64,000 nucleotides of DNA from Frankia sp. RB7 (GTDB taxonomy: Bacteria; Pseudomonadota; Alphaproteobacteria; Rhizobiales; Xanthobacteraceae), in contig JAUEPE010000031.1 in assembly GCA_030403585.1 (NCBI GenBank), positions 1 through 64,000 on the forward strand. Reading direction: 5' to 3'. Made by a program: the position numbers and the translations under genes. The first letter of the stretch is position 1, and every line of letters begins with the position of its first letter. Below the pieces are notes generated by a model. The model was not told the origin of the DNA and made no database searches. It saw only the letters and a list, made by a program, of their open reading frames with translations. This document shows, piece after piece, positions 52,828-62,263 of this stretch.

Positions 52828-53945
52828 GCCAAAATCTCCTTCAGCGCTTGTGCGGACCTCGCGATTTCGTCTTCGGTCAAGGCGAGGCCGCTCGGCAGAT
52901 AGAAGCCGCGGCGGGCGAGCCGCTCTGCGAACGGGTGCTGCTCTTTCAGCATGAATCCCATGCGCCGCAGCACCGGCTGCTCGTGCATGCACCAGAAGAA
53001 CGGCCGCGTGCCGACGCCCTTGTCCGCGAGACGACGCATCGCCTCATTGGCATCGAAGGGGACATCGTCGTTCAGCACGACTCCGTAGACCCAATAGATG
53101 TTGTCGGCATAATTGGTGCGGGGAACGGGACGGCGGATGCGCTCGAAATTCTCGAGGTGGCTGTCGTAGAGTCGGCCGATGCGGCGCTTGATCTCGACGG
53201 TCTTCGGCAGACGCTCGACCTGGGCAACGCCTAGCGCGGCCTGAAGGTTGGTCATGCGCGCGTTCCAGCCGAGCTCCTCGTGGACGAACCGCTGTTGGGG
53301 CTGGAAGCAGAGGTTGCGGAGGCTGGCGAGGCGGCTGGCAAGTGCGTCGTCATCCGTCAGGATCATGCCGCCTTCGCCGGTCGTGACGTTCTTGTTGGGA
53401 TAGAAGCTGAAGGTCGAGACGTCGCCGAAGCTGCCGCACGGCGCACCGCGATAGGTCTGGCCGTGCATTTCGGCGGCGTCTTCGATGATCTTGAAGCCGC
53501 GCTTGCGGGCAAGCTCGAGGATCGGGGCAAGATCGACCGGCAGGCCGTAGATGTGAACTAGCATGATCGCGCGCGTCCGCGGCGTAATCGCGGCCTCGAC
53601 GCCTTCGATCGTCATGTTCCACGTAGCGGGATCGCAATCCACACCAATAGGGACAAGGCCTGCACGCACGACGGCGGCCGCGCAACTGATGATGGTGAAG
53701 GTCGGGATGATAACTTCGTCGCCGGGCTCAAGACCCAGCGCGTGAACGGCGATGTCGAGCGCGACGGAGCCGTTGGTCACCGAAATACCGTGCCGCCGTC
53801 CGGCCGCGCTCGCCATTGATTCTTCGAAGCGCTTTATGAACGGACCTTCCGAGGAGATCCATCCGGTGCGGACGCACTCGGCGAGGTACTCGGCCTCGTT
53901 GCCATCAAGGAGCGGCGAGTTGACGGGAATGAAGGTGGAAGTCAC
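52824..53945 (-). CDS. DegT/DnrJ/EryC1-family sugar aminotransferase
   Basis: This 373-residue PLP enzyme has the PLP lysine in FSFYPNKNVTTGEGGMI and the usual N-terminal WISSEGPFIKRFEE and GSVALDIAVHALGLEPGDEV motifs. It converts a keto-sugar nucleotide to an amino sugar. The start is GTG 53945, overlapping the cupin stop by 4 bases. It belongs with the methyltransferase and cupin in a modified amino-sugar pathway. Confidence 0.88.
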   Translation of the reverse strand: MTSTFIPVNSPLLDGNEAEYLAECVRTGWISSEGPFIKRFEESMASAAGRRHGISVTNGSVALDIAVHALGLEPGDEVIIPTFTIISCAAAVVRAGLVPIGVDCDPATWNMTIEGVEAAITPRTRAIMLVHIYGLPVDLAPILELARKRGFKIIEDAAEMHGQTYRGAPCGSFGDVSTFSFYPNKNVTTGEGGMILTDDDALASRLASLRNLCFQPQQRFVHEELGWNARMTNLQAALGVAQVERLPKTVEIKRRIGRLYDSHLENFERIRRPVPRTNYADNIYWVYGVVLNDDVPFDANEAMRRLADKGVGTRPFFWCMHEQPVLRRMGFMLKEQHPFAERLARRGFYLPSGLALTEDEIARSAQALKEILA

Positions 53946-54388
53946 AGCGCAGGACCTTTGACCCGTATCGCGGAGGCCGACGCCTCGGGGAAGCGCGTCT
54001 TGTCGTTTTCGCCGGCATAGGGGCCTTGCTTGATCTCGAACATCTCGAGTGGCTCGATGACGTGGAAGCCATGCGCGCCGCTGCAAAGCAGGATGATGTC
54101 GCCGGCGCCGAGCATGCGGCTCTCCAAATACTCCTCGGCCTCGGTGTAGAAATCGACCTGCAGCTTGCCCTTCTGGATAAGAAGCACTTCCTGCGTGAAA
54201 TGCACCTCTCGCGTCACCTTGTTATGACGATGGGGCGCAATGCTCTTGCCTTCCGGATGGCTCATGAAGGCGAGTTGTTGCGACAGCTCGGGCGAGGAGA
54301 AGAAGGTGATGCCCGGCTGGCGGAACGAGGCGCGAACGATTATCGCGTAGAGCTGTTCGCCGAATCTGACATGTTCGACGTGTTCCAT
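53942..54388 (-). CDS. Cupin protein of the polysaccharide operon
   Basis: This 148-residue protein has a cupin core with PHRHNKVTREVHFTQEVLLI and GAGDIILLCSGAHGFHVIEP. It may be a sugar isomerase/epimerase or a binding protein of the WxcM-like kind. GAGG lies 6 bases before ATG 54388. It is translationally coupled to the aminotransferase downstream. The exact reaction is not known. Confidence 0.7.
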   Translation of the reverse strand: MEHVEHVRFGEQLYAIIVRASFRQPGITFFSSPELSQQLAFMSHPEGKSIAPHRHNKVTREVHFTQEVLLIQKGKLQVDFYTEAEEYLESRMLGAGDIILLCSGAHGFHVIEPLEMFEIKQGPYAGENDKTRFPEASASAIRVKGPAL

Positions 54389-54494
54389 CCGAGGCCTCAA
54401 GACAAACGCTGGAATTATAGCGACATAGCGTCCCTACGCGCGGCACTTTGGCCATTTTGACCTGCACCGTCAAGGTCGGATGGATACGCACATT

Positions 54495-55673
54495 TCAGCC
54501 CGCGAAGCGAAGGATATCGTCGATTCGCTGCCTGAACGTATGGGTCGAAAGCGTCCGCGCTTGTCCTGCGGCGGCAATTGCGCGGCGCTCGTCTTCATTC
54601 CTGAGATAGTGGTCGATCAATGCCAGGCAGTCGTCGACCGAACGCCAGACCGCAACTTCGCGACCTTCTTCAAACAGGGTGCGGAGGTTGTCCTTGAAAT
54701 CGGTCAGGAGGAAGGTGCCAGCACCCGTTGCCTCGAACAGGCGCGCGTTGCCGGCTTCTCGACCCGCCATGTCGATATGCGAGTTGAGCGTCATGCGTGA
54801 TGAACGGAGCGCCTGGTACATACCAACGCCCCAGGCCTCGCCTTGATAGCAGCGATGCAGCGGCGAGGAGGCGGGAAGGGTGTGCAGGCCGCTGCCATAA
54901 AGCTTCAGATCGTACTTGCGCGCCACCGCCTCGAGCTGTGCTACCCGCTGCTGGTGATCCGCCGAAACGACGCCGACGAACGAGACATCGATGTTGAGCT
55001 CAGGCGCCGGCGGGAGAATATCGAGAATACCAGGCTCGAACGCGAGATGAAGCAACTCGGCCCTGACCCCGGCATTGCGGAAAGACTGAACGACCTTTAA
55101 GAGCTGCGAGATCATCAGGTCGTAGGCCGACCAATCCTCGCCGCGCGAGGGGACGATGCCGACCTGCCCGATCAGGATGGGTCGCCCGATGCTCTTGATC
55201 CGCCGCGAGAGACGCGCATCGATGTAGAAGACGTCCTGGTTGAGGATAAGGTCCGGCTTGAACTCTTCGATCTGCGCCAGCAGGATCTCTTCTGCCGGTG
55301 CATCGAGCCGCGGGCTCAAGCCCATCTTGCGTGCCAGCGGCCTGAGGAAGGGCTTGAACGGCGCAACCATGCGCTGAAGTGAGCCGGGGATCGCCTGTCG
55401 TTGTGCCTCTTTACCAGGCTCCGGCGGCTGTTTACAGGGGAGCCCGTGCTCGAGCGCCCATGCTGTTCGCATCCAGGCATTGTTGACATGAATGTCGGCG
55501 GCGGTGTGCCCCGCAGCTGCGAAGTTGCGTGAATAGAAGTCGGCAACGCCAAATAGGCTGGCATTGCGCGCTGCCATTTGTGCGCTATAAGGCGCGCCTG
55601 CAAGATCGGGCGTGCGGCGATACAGCCAAGTCAGGAAACGCGGATAGTCAGCGTTGAGAATGAGAACGCGCAT
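54495..55673 (-). CDS. CgeB-like glycosyltransferase
   Basis: This 392-residue protein begins MRVLILNADYPRFLTWLYRR. Its C-terminal part matches the Glyco_trans_1_2/CgeB pattern (MYQALRSSRMTLNSHIDMAG, NARLFEATGAGTFLLTDFKD, LIDHYLRNEDERRAIAAAGQ). I chose ATG 55673; the open frame upstream overlaps the membrane protein gene and is not conserved. It is the second gene of the minus-strand operon, 5 bp after the polymerase-like gene. Confidence 0.8.
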   Translation of the reverse strand: MRVLILNADYPRFLTWLYRRTPDLAGAPYSAQMAARNASLFGVADFYSRNFAAAGHTAADIHVNNAWMRTAWALEHGLPCKQPPEPGKEAQRQAIPGSLQRMVAPFKPFLRPLARKMGLSPRLDAPAEEILLAQIEEFKPDLILNQDVFYIDARLSRRIKSIGRPILIGQVGIVPSRGEDWSAYDLMISQLLKVVQSFRNAGVRAELLHLAFEPGILDILPPAPELNIDVSFVGVVSADHQQRVAQLEAVARKYDLKLYGSGLHTLPASSPLHRCYQGEAWGVGMYQALRSSRMTLNSHIDMAGREAGNARLFEATGAGTFLLTDFKDNLRTLFEEGREVAVWRSVDDCLALIDHYLRNEDERRAIAAAGQARTLSTHTFRQRIDDILRFAG

Positions 55674-55678
55674 CTCTG

Positions 55679-57028
55679 TCAGTCCGCTTGTTCGCCTGTC
55701 TCGCGCGGCATGACGTACCACAGGAGAAACAGCAGTGCCGCTCCATGGGTCAGCATCACCGTCGTGAAGGGCACGTTCAGCAGCGTCTGCGGCAGCAGTG
55801 CTGCGGATACCAGGACGGTGCGTTGCGACACGCCGACGGACATCCCGTTGGCGATGGCTATGACGATGCCGCAGACAAGCGCCGAGATCGGCGCAAACAG
55901 CGGACCGACCGACGCAACGCCTTCCGTCGCGAACAGTGAGGCGTTCATGTAGCCGCCGATCCCAAACCAATTGTAGATGACGACTGCCAGTGGCTCCCGA
56001 TAGGCGCAAGGCACGATCGGCTTCAAAAAGCCAATCTGACAGAAGTGCGTCAGGTCGTGGGTGAAAAAGAACTCGTTGTAGTAGTCCATCGCAAGCGACG
56101 GCATGGTCACCATGCGGAGGTTCACCAGTTGGAAGACCGCCATCGCGAGCCGCTCCGGGAACAGGCCGTACCTGTAAAGGCCGAAAAGAATCACGCCCGC
56201 CGCGGTCGGGAGCAGGAGTGACAGGATGGCTGCGAGCCGCAGACTGACAAACTGCGTGACGACGAGCATGAGGATGAGCCACGCCGGGGTGAAGAAGGCC
56301 TGCTTGCTCAGCGTGACCGGATAGAACAGCAGCAGCAGGGTTAGGATGGCGCAGGCCCGCCAGAGATTTCCACGCAGTGCGTAGCATGCGAATGCGAACG
56401 GCAGGAACGCCGTTGTCGAGATCCCGACCAGGTAGTTCACCCATGTCGGCGCGGTCAGAGTCTCGCGATAGGTGTAGATGTCGCCAAGCGAGACCAGCCT
56501 GAAATTGTAATATGCGCCAATCGCCAAGGTGGCGGCTCCGATCAGCACGATGCAGTTCAGTAGCCGCTCGAAAGCCTGCGGGGACAAGGTCAGCAATCGC
56601 GGCAGCGTTGGCCGGTACAGCGCAGGCAGCAGGAATGCCACTGCGGAGGCCGCAGCCGATAGGCCGCTCAGGCGATGGTTGTAGACGAAGTCGGAGAAGT
56701 TGTTCAGCCAGAGATAGCCGGCAATCATGATGAATAGGTAGTAGCCGGCAAAATAGCCGAAGCTGAACCGGGCGCGGGCGAACAAGACGGCCAGGACGGC
56801 GAATGTTGCAACCGTGGCAGTCGCGGCGGGCAGCATCTCCTTACTGAAGACAATGTGGTACGCGGGGTAGATGCGCGCGATGAAGATCAGCGAGATGCTG
56901 CCCAGGGCCAAATGGCCCAGGATGAGCAGCGCCACTCCGAGATCGTTGCCACGCAAACGAAATCGGTCCGCGGCCCTATGATCCGTGATGTCCGTGGGGG
57001 GGAGCATGTGGCAGTTCGGATATCTCAT
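55679..57028 (-). CDS. Polysaccharide polymerase-like membrane protein (Wzy-like)
   Basis: This 449-residue protein has about 11-12 hydrophobic segments and a large periplasmic loop near residues 300-370 (DYYNEFFFTHDLTHFCQIGF). The pattern resembles O-antigen polymerases/oligosaccharide repeat unit polymerases, which share little sequence. It heads the minus-strand operon. The start is ATG 57028 or ATG 57007; neither has a strong ribosome site. Confidence 0.6.
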   Translation of the reverse strand: MRYPNCHMLPPTDITDHRAADRFRLRGNDLGVALLILGHLALGSISLIFIARIYPAYHIVFSKEMLPAATATVATFAVLAVLFARARFSFGYFAGYYLFIMIAGYLWLNNFSDFVYNHRLSGLSAAASAVAFLLPALYRPTLPRLLTLSPQAFERLLNCIVLIGAATLAIGAYYNFRLVSLGDIYTYRETLTAPTWVNYLVGISTTAFLPFAFACYALRGNLWRACAILTLLLLFYPVTLSKQAFFTPAWLILMLVVTQFVSLRLAAILSLLLPTAAGVILFGLYRYGLFPERLAMAVFQLVNLRMVTMPSLAMDYYNEFFFTHDLTHFCQIGFLKPIVPCAYREPLAVVIYNWFGIGGYMNASLFATEGVASVGPLFAPISALVCGIVIAIANGMSVGVSQRTVLVSAALLPQTLLNVPFTTVMLTHGAALLFLLWYVMPRETGEQAD

Positions 57029-57184
57029 TCGAAGAATGCACGCAATGTCCCAGGGGTGGCCGCATGGGATTATTGTGCGATGTAAGACCTTGATTTATTC
57101 GAGCTTTTGTTAATATAGGTCAACCTGATTGGTGCGCTCAGAACCTTTCGTCACGAGCCCGCCTTCAGGAAAGATCGAGGTCCC

Positions 57185-58246
57185 ATGATCAGGTTCGGCC
57201 TGCTCGGGTGCGGGCGGATTGCCAAGCGCCACTCCGAGCTCCTGGGCGTTGGCATTATCGACGGCGCATGCCTGGTCGCCGTGTGCGATTCCGATCGCGC
57301 GCGGGCGGACGCGATTGCGGCGAAATTCAAAGTTTCCGCGTATTCCGATCTCAATGAAATGCTTGCACGCGACGACATCGACGCCGTCGCGGTGCTGACG
57401 CCGAGCGGGATGCATCCGCAGCACGCGATCGCCTGCGCGCGCGCGGGCAAACACGTTGTCGTCGAGAAGCCGATGGCGCTGCGGTTGCAGGACGCCGACG
57501 ACATGATCCGCGCCTGCGACGAGGCCGGCGTAAAGCTATTCGTCGTCAAGCAGAACCGCTTCAACGTGCCGATCGTCAAGGCGCGCGAGGCGCTCGATGC
57601 CGGCCGGTTCGGCAAGCTCGTGCTTGGCACAGTCCGCGTGCGCTGGTGCCGAGATCAGGCCTACTACAATCAAGACCCCTGGCGAGGGACCTGGGCGCAG
57701 GATGGCGGCGTGCTGACCAACCAGGCCAGCCATCACATCGATATGCTGGAGTGGTTCTTCGGTGACGTCGTCAGCGTTCATGCGCGCAGTAGCACCGCGC
57801 TAGTGAAGATCGAGACCGAGGACACGGCGGTTGCGACGCTGAAGTTCCGTAGCGGGGCGCTCGGGATCATCGAGGCCACGACCGCGGCGCGTCCGGCCGA
57901 TCTCGAGGGCTCGCTCTCGATCCTGGGCGAGAAGGGAACGGTCGAGGTCGGCGGCTTCGCCATGAACCATATTCGCCACTGGCGTTTCGTCAACGAACTG
58001 CAATCGGACAAGGAAGTGATCGAAAAGTTTTCGGTCAACCCGCCGAACGTCTACGGCTTCGGCCACAAGGCTTACTATCAGCACGTCGTCGAATGTCTCG
58101 CTGATCGCGGCGCAGCTCTGGTCGATGGGCTACAGGGCCGCAAGAGCCTGGAGCTGATCTCGGCGCTCTACGAATCCATCGAAACCGGGCAGGAGGTGCC
58201 GCTGCATTTCGTGCCTCGCCGCAGCCGTCTTGGCATTGCGTCGTGA
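57185..58246 (+). CDS. Gfo/Idh/MocA-family sugar dehydrogenase (WbpB-like)
   Basis: This 353-residue NAD-dependent oxidoreductase has the Rossmann loop GLLGCGRIAKRH near residue 6, the catalytic-region lysine in VVEKPMALR and a C-terminal fold with DGGVLTNQASHHIDMLEWFF. With the N-acetyltransferase and aminotransferase genes next to it, it matches WbpB, which oxidises UDP-GlcNAcA at C3 in the route to UDP-GlcNAc(3NAc)A. The final sugar identity is inference. Confidence 0.82.
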   Translation: MIRFGLLGCGRIAKRHSELLGVGIIDGACLVAVCDSDRARADAIAAKFKVSAYSDLNEMLARDDIDAVAVLTPSGMHPQHAIACARAGKHVVVEKPMALRLQDADDMIRACDEAGVKLFVVKQNRFNVPIVKAREALDAGRFGKLVLGTVRVRWCRDQAYYNQDPWRGTWAQDGGVLTNQASHHIDMLEWFFGDVVSVHARSSTALVKIETEDTAVATLKFRSGALGIIEATTAARPADLEGSLSILGEKGTVEVGGFAMNHIRHWRFVNELQSDKEVIEKFSVNPPNVYGFGHKAYYQHVVECLADRGAALVDGLQGRKSLELISALYESIETGQEVPLHFVPRRSRLGIAS

Positions 58247-58710
58247 GCGGCCCCGAGCGCCGTCAGGTTGGGATACGGGACGTCATCTTCGGCACCGGCG
58301 TCAAGGTCGTCGAGCCCTGCAATCTCTACGGTTGCACGATCGGCGATGACTGCTTCATCGGGCCCTTCACCGAGATCCAGAAGGATGTCGTCGTCGGCGC
58401 CCGCACACGCGTGCAATCGCACAGTTTCGTCTGCGAGCTTGTCAGCATTGGTGAGGACTGCTTCATCGGCCACGGCGTCATGTTCATCAACGACACCTTT
58501 GCCGGCGGTGGGCCGGCGCGCGGTCGCAAGGAAATGTGGCGCGAGACCAGGATCGGCAGCCGCGTGTCGATCGGCTCGAATGCCACGATCATGCCGGTCA
58601 CGATCGTGGACGACGTTGTGATCGGCGCGGGCTCGGTGGTGACCAAGGACATCACCGCGACCGGAACCTATGCTGGCAATCCGGCGCGGCTATTGACCTT
58701 GCGGAAGTGA
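58243..58710 (+). CDS. Left-handed beta-helix N-acetyltransferase (WbpD-like)
   Basis: This 155-residue hexapeptide-repeat protein has many imperfect (I/V)Gxxxx repeats, such as IGDDCFIGPFTEIQKDVVVG and IGSRVSIGSNATIMPVTIVD. The length and position match WbpD, which acetylates the C3 amino group of the UDP-diamino-uronate. The start is GTG 58243, overlapping the dehydrogenase stop by 4 bases. Confidence 0.82.
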   Translation: MSGPERRQVGIRDVIFGTGVKVVEPCNLYGCTIGDDCFIGPFTEIQKDVVVGARTRVQSHSFVCELVSIGEDCFIGHGVMFINDTFAGGGPARGRKEMWRETRIGSRVSIGSNATIMPVTIVDDVVIGAGSVVTKDITATGTYAGNPARLLTLRK

Positions 58711-58713
58711 CTG

Positions 58714-59814
58714 ATGGCAGTACCCTTCGCTGATCTCCAGCTCCAGTACCAAAGCATCAAGGCCGAGATCGACGCGGCGATTGCCGCAGTCATCCGAGAA
58801 AATGCCTTCATTCGCGGTCCCTTCGTCGATGCGTTCGAGCGCGACTTCGCCAAGGTTGCGTCCGTGAAGCATTGCGTTTCCTGTGCCAACGGTACGGATG
58901 CCCTCTACCTCGCTATGGCCGCGCTTAAGGTGAAGCCAGGCGACGAGGTCATCACGACCGCGCATTCCTGGATCTCGACCTCGGCCATGATCACTCATGC
59001 CGGCGCTACAGTGAGGTTCTGTGATACCGACGGCGCGACGTTCACGATCGATCCCGCGGCGATCGAGGCTGCGATCACGCCGCGCACTGTCGGAATCATC
59101 CCGGTTCACCTCTACGGTCAGCCCGCGCACATGGACGCGATCATGGCGATCGCGAACAAGCACGGCTTATGGGTGATCGAGGACTGCGCCCAAGCGCATC
59201 TGGCGCGCTACAAGGGGCAGATGGTCGGAACGTTTGGCGCGGCCGCAACTTATTCGTTCTATCCGGGCAAGAATCTCGGGGCGATGGGCGATGCAGGCGC
59301 CGTCGTCACCAATGACACGGCGCTTGCCGAACACATGACTAAGCTGGCGCGCCATGGCGGCCTGGTGAAGCACCGGCACGAGATCGAGGGCGTCAACAGC
59401 AGGCTCGACGGCATGCAGGCCGCCATCCTCTCGGCAAAGCTTCTGCATCTGGCCGACTGGACAAAAGCGCGACAACGCGCGGCGGCGATCTATGATGCCG
59501 GACTTAATCAAATCGAGGGCGTGAGCGTGCCGCAGGTCGCGTCCGGCCGCGATCACGTCTATCACCTCTACACGATCAGGCATCCGCGCCGCGACGCGCT
59601 GGCCGCTCACCTCAATGGCAACGGGGTCCAGACTGCGATCAACTATCCGACCGCGCTGCCGCTGCTTCAGGCCTATGCGCGATTCGGCCACACCGCGGCG
59701 CAGTTTCCACACGCCTATCGGGACCAAAACAGCGTCCTGTCGCTGCCGATCTTCGCCGAAATCACGCCGGCGCAGCAGGAGAGCGTGATTCAGCTTATGC
59801 GCGAATTTGCATAA
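58714..59814 (+). CDS. DegT-family aminotransferase (WbpE-like)
   Basis: This 366-residue PLP enzyme has the PLP lysine in ATYSFYPGKNLGAMGDAGAV and the opening MAVPFADLQLQYQSIKAEID. It would transaminate the 3-keto sugar made by the WbpB-like protein. It follows the WbpD-like gene by 3 bp. The three genes together form the wbpB-D-E set; wbpA (UDP-sugar dehydrogenase) is not in the window. Confidence 0.85.
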   Translation: MAVPFADLQLQYQSIKAEIDAAIAAVIRENAFIRGPFVDAFERDFAKVASVKHCVSCANGTDALYLAMAALKVKPGDEVITTAHSWISTSAMITHAGATVRFCDTDGATFTIDPAAIEAAITPRTVGIIPVHLYGQPAHMDAIMAIANKHGLWVIEDCAQAHLARYKGQMVGTFGAAATYSFYPGKNLGAMGDAGAVVTNDTALAEHMTKLARHGGLVKHRHEIEGVNSRLDGMQAAILSAKLLHLADWTKARQRAAAIYDAGLNQIEGVSVPQVASGRDHVYHLYTIRHPRRDALAAHLNGNGVQTAINYPTALPLLQAYARFGHTAAQFPHAYRDQNSVLSLPIFAEITPAQQESVIQLMREFA

Positions 59815-59847
59815 CGCCTGGGGAGCGCGGCCCCTCGGTCGAGATTG

Positions 59848-59861
59848 TTGATCCTTCTCAA
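59848..59861. promoter_or_regulatory. FixK/Fnr-like box 5 (TTGA-TCCTTC-TCAA) upstream of legB
   Basis: A fifth match to TTGA-N6-TCAA lies in the 224-bp gap between the WbpE-like and LegB genes. It is 178 bp before the legB start, farther than the others, and its N6 is less symmetric, so chance is possible. Confidence 0.35.
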
Positions 59862-60038
59862 AGACTTGTAAGAGTCGCGCTGTTGTATTTCAAGCCCGGG
59901 TTCCCGATCCGTCGACGGGATCGCAGCGCATTCAAAACTGGCCTCCTGCGGCGGGAATGTTTAGAAGCGGGCCGTCAGGTCGGCCTGGGAAAGGTCGGCC
60001 TTGAGGTCGGGCGGCCCGGCCAGAGGGGAACAGGAACT

Positions 60039-61037
60039 TTGCGAAAAGTACTTTTGACGGGTGCAGGCGGATTCATCGGGTCGCACCTCGCGGAAGAGCT
60101 GGTCCGGCGTAATGTCGCAGTGCGCACCTTCGTGCACTATAACAGCATGGGTTCGTGCGGCTGGCTCGATTCCTCTCCGCCCGACATCCGCAAGGAGTTC
60201 GACGTCTTCGCGGGCAATGTGTGCGACCCCAACGGTGTGCGCACAGCGATGAAGGGATGCGACGCAGTGCTGCATCTCGCCGCGCTGATCGCCATTCCGT
60301 ATTCGTATCACTCGCCCGACACCTATGTGGAATCCAACATCCGCGGCACCCTCAACGTGCTTCAGGCGGCGCGCGATCTCGGCGTTGAAAAGCTGATCCA
60401 TACGTCGACCAGCGAGGTCTACGGTACCGCGCAATTCGTTCCAATCACCGAGGAGCACCCGCTTCAGGGCCAGTCGCCATATTCTGCGACCAAGATTGGC
60501 GCCGACCAGCTCGCCTTGTCGTTCGAGCGATCATTCGGTACACCGGTGACCGTGATACGGCCCTTCAACACCTACGGTCCGCGGCAATCGGCCCGCGCGG
60601 TGATCCCGACCATCATCACACAGATCGCGGCAGGCGCGCGCAAAATCAAGCTCGGCAGCATCCATCCAACCCGCGACTTCAACTTCGTTGCCGACACCGT
60701 CGGCGGCTTCCTGGCGGCGCTCGACTCCAAGGCCGGCATTGGCGAGGTCATCAATATTGGCAGCGCGTTCGAGATCTCGGTCGGCGACACCGCGAACCTG
60801 ATCGCCGAGCTGATGGAAGCCGAAATCGAGATCGAACATGACGACATTCGTGTGCGCCCCGGGCGCAGCGAGGTCGAGCGCCTGTTTGCCTCCAACGCCA
60901 AGGCGCAAAAGCTGCTCGGCTGGTCGCCGCGTTTCGGTGGCGTCGACGGCCTGCGCAAGGGGCTCGAACAGACCATTGCCTGGTTCACCAAGCAGGAGAG
61001 CCTGGCCCGCTATCGCGTCAATACCTACACGTTGTGA
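60039..61037 (+). CDS. legB: NAD-dependent sugar-nucleotide 4,6-dehydratase LegB
   Basis: This 332-residue extended SDR starts LRKVLLTGAGGFIGSHLAEE and carries VYGTAQFVPITEEHPLQGQS, PYSATKIGADQLAL (Tyr/Lys) and the LegB-type segment AALIAIPYSYHSPDTYVESN. LegB removes water from GDP/UDP-GlcNAc at C4/C6 in the first step toward legionaminic acid. The start is TTG 60039 with GAGGGGAACAGGA upstream, preferred over an earlier ORF start with no similarity. It is coupled to legC. Confidence 0.86.
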   Translation: MRKVLLTGAGGFIGSHLAEELVRRNVAVRTFVHYNSMGSCGWLDSSPPDIRKEFDVFAGNVCDPNGVRTAMKGCDAVLHLAALIAIPYSYHSPDTYVESNIRGTLNVLQAARDLGVEKLIHTSTSEVYGTAQFVPITEEHPLQGQSPYSATKIGADQLALSFERSFGTPVTVIRPFNTYGPRQSARAVIPTIITQIAAGARKIKLGSIHPTRDFNFVADTVGGFLAALDSKAGIGEVINIGSAFEISVGDTANLIAELMEAEIEIEHDDIRVRPGRSEVERLFASNAKAQKLLGWSPRFGGVDGLRKGLEQTIAWFTKQESLARYRVNTYTL

Positions 61038-62263
61038 GCAACATGAGCATGTCCTCCGCGCAAGCGAGTCAGAACCGTCCCGCCGTGCTTGACCTCAAGC
61101 CGGTGCTGGACGCGGTCGATGTCGCGCTCGGCTCGGCGCCACGCCCGGTCGAACTGCACGAGCCGCGGTTCGGGAATCGCGAGCGCGAGCTGGTGCTCGA
61201 CTGCATCGACACCAACTGGGTGTCGTCGGCCGGCAAATATGTCACCCGCTTCGAGGACATGGTGGCGGAGGCGACTGGCTCGCGCCATGCGGTTGCGACC
61301 GTCAATGGCACCGCCGCCCTGCACGCCGCCCTGGTGCTCGAAGGCGTCGAACCGAACGATGAGGTGCTGCTGCCCTCGATCACTTTCGTTGCCACCGCCA
61401 ACGCTGTGAGCCACGCCGGCGCCGTGCCTCACTTTGTCGATTCGACCTGGGACACGCTTGGGCTCGATCCGCGCGTGCTCGAGGCTCATCTCGACGCGGT
61501 CGCTGTGCGGCAGAACGGCGCCTGGGTGAACAAGCACACCGGCCGCCGGCTTCGCGCCGTCGTTCCCGTGCACATTTTCGGACATCCAGTCGAGATGGCC
61601 GCGCTCGGCGCGGTTGCGGCCCGCTACGACCTCGTGATCATCGAGGATGCGACCGAGTCGCTCGGCTCGACCCTGAACGGCAAGGGTTGCGGTACGTTCG
61701 GCCATTCCGCCGTGCTCAGCTTCAACGGCAACAAGATCGTCACCACCGGCGGCGGTGGTATGATCGTGACCGACGACGAGGCGCATGCTCGCCATGCCCG
61801 TCACTTCACCTCGACGGCGAAGAAGGCGCACGCCTGGGCGTTCGAGCACGACGAGATCGCCTACAATTACCGTCTGCCCAACATCAACGCGGCGCTCGGC
61901 TGCGCACAGATGGAGCGGCTGGCCGGAATGGTCGAGGCGAAGCGTATGCTCGCCCGGCGCTATCTCGACGCCTTCAGCGATTTTCCCTGGGCGCGCATCT
62001 ATCGCGAGCCGAAGGGGTCCGAGAGCAATTACTGGCTCAATACACTGGTGCTCGACCGCGAATTCGCTGCGGAACGCAACCGTCTGCTCGAGGCCCTGCA
62101 TGGGCACGGCATTCGCGCGCGCCCGTTGTGGACGCCGATGCACCTGTTGCCGATGTACCGTGACTGCCCGCGCGCCTCGCTTCCGGTTGTCGAGGATATG
62201 AACACGCGCTGCATCAATCTTCCAAGCAGTCCGTTTCTGTCCGAAAGCGCGAACGAGCGCTGA
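61034..62263 (+). CDS. legC: LegC-type sugar aminotransferase
   Basis: This 409-residue DegT-family enzyme has LegC features: HEPRFGNRERELVLDCIDTN, NWVSSAGKYVTRFEDMVAEA, VPVHIFGHPVEMAALG and the PLP lysine in LSFNGNKIVTTGGGGMIV. LegC puts an amino group on C4 of the 4-keto sugar made by LegB. The start is GTG 61034 (overlapping the legB stop) or ATG 61043. The later genes of legionaminate synthesis (acetyltransferase, hydrolysing epimerase, synthase, CMP-transferase) are not in the window. Confidence 0.86.
   Translation: MSNMSMSSAQASQNRPAVLDLKPVLDAVDVALGSAPRPVELHEPRFGNRERELVLDCIDTNWVSSAGKYVTRFEDMVAEATGSRHAVATVNGTAALHAALVLEGVEPNDEVLLPSITFVATANAVSHAGAVPHFVDSTWDTLGLDPRVLEAHLDAVAVRQNGAWVNKHTGRRLRAVVPVHIFGHPVEMAALGAVAARYDLVIIEDATESLGSTLNGKGCGTFGHSAVLSFNGNKIVTTGGGGMIVTDDEAHARHARHFTSTAKKAHAWAFEHDEIAYNYRLPNINAALGCAQMERLAGMVEAKRMLARRYLDAFSDFPWARIYREPKGSESNYWLNTLVLDREFAAERNRLLEALHGHGIRARPLWTPMHLLPMYRDCPRASLPVVEDMNTRCINLPSSPFLSESANER

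Noticed and set aside
57090-57116. Possible sigma-70 promoter (TTGATT/TAATAT) before the WbpB-like gene
   Set aside because: Spacing is only 15 bases and the region is generally AT-rich, so the match is weak.
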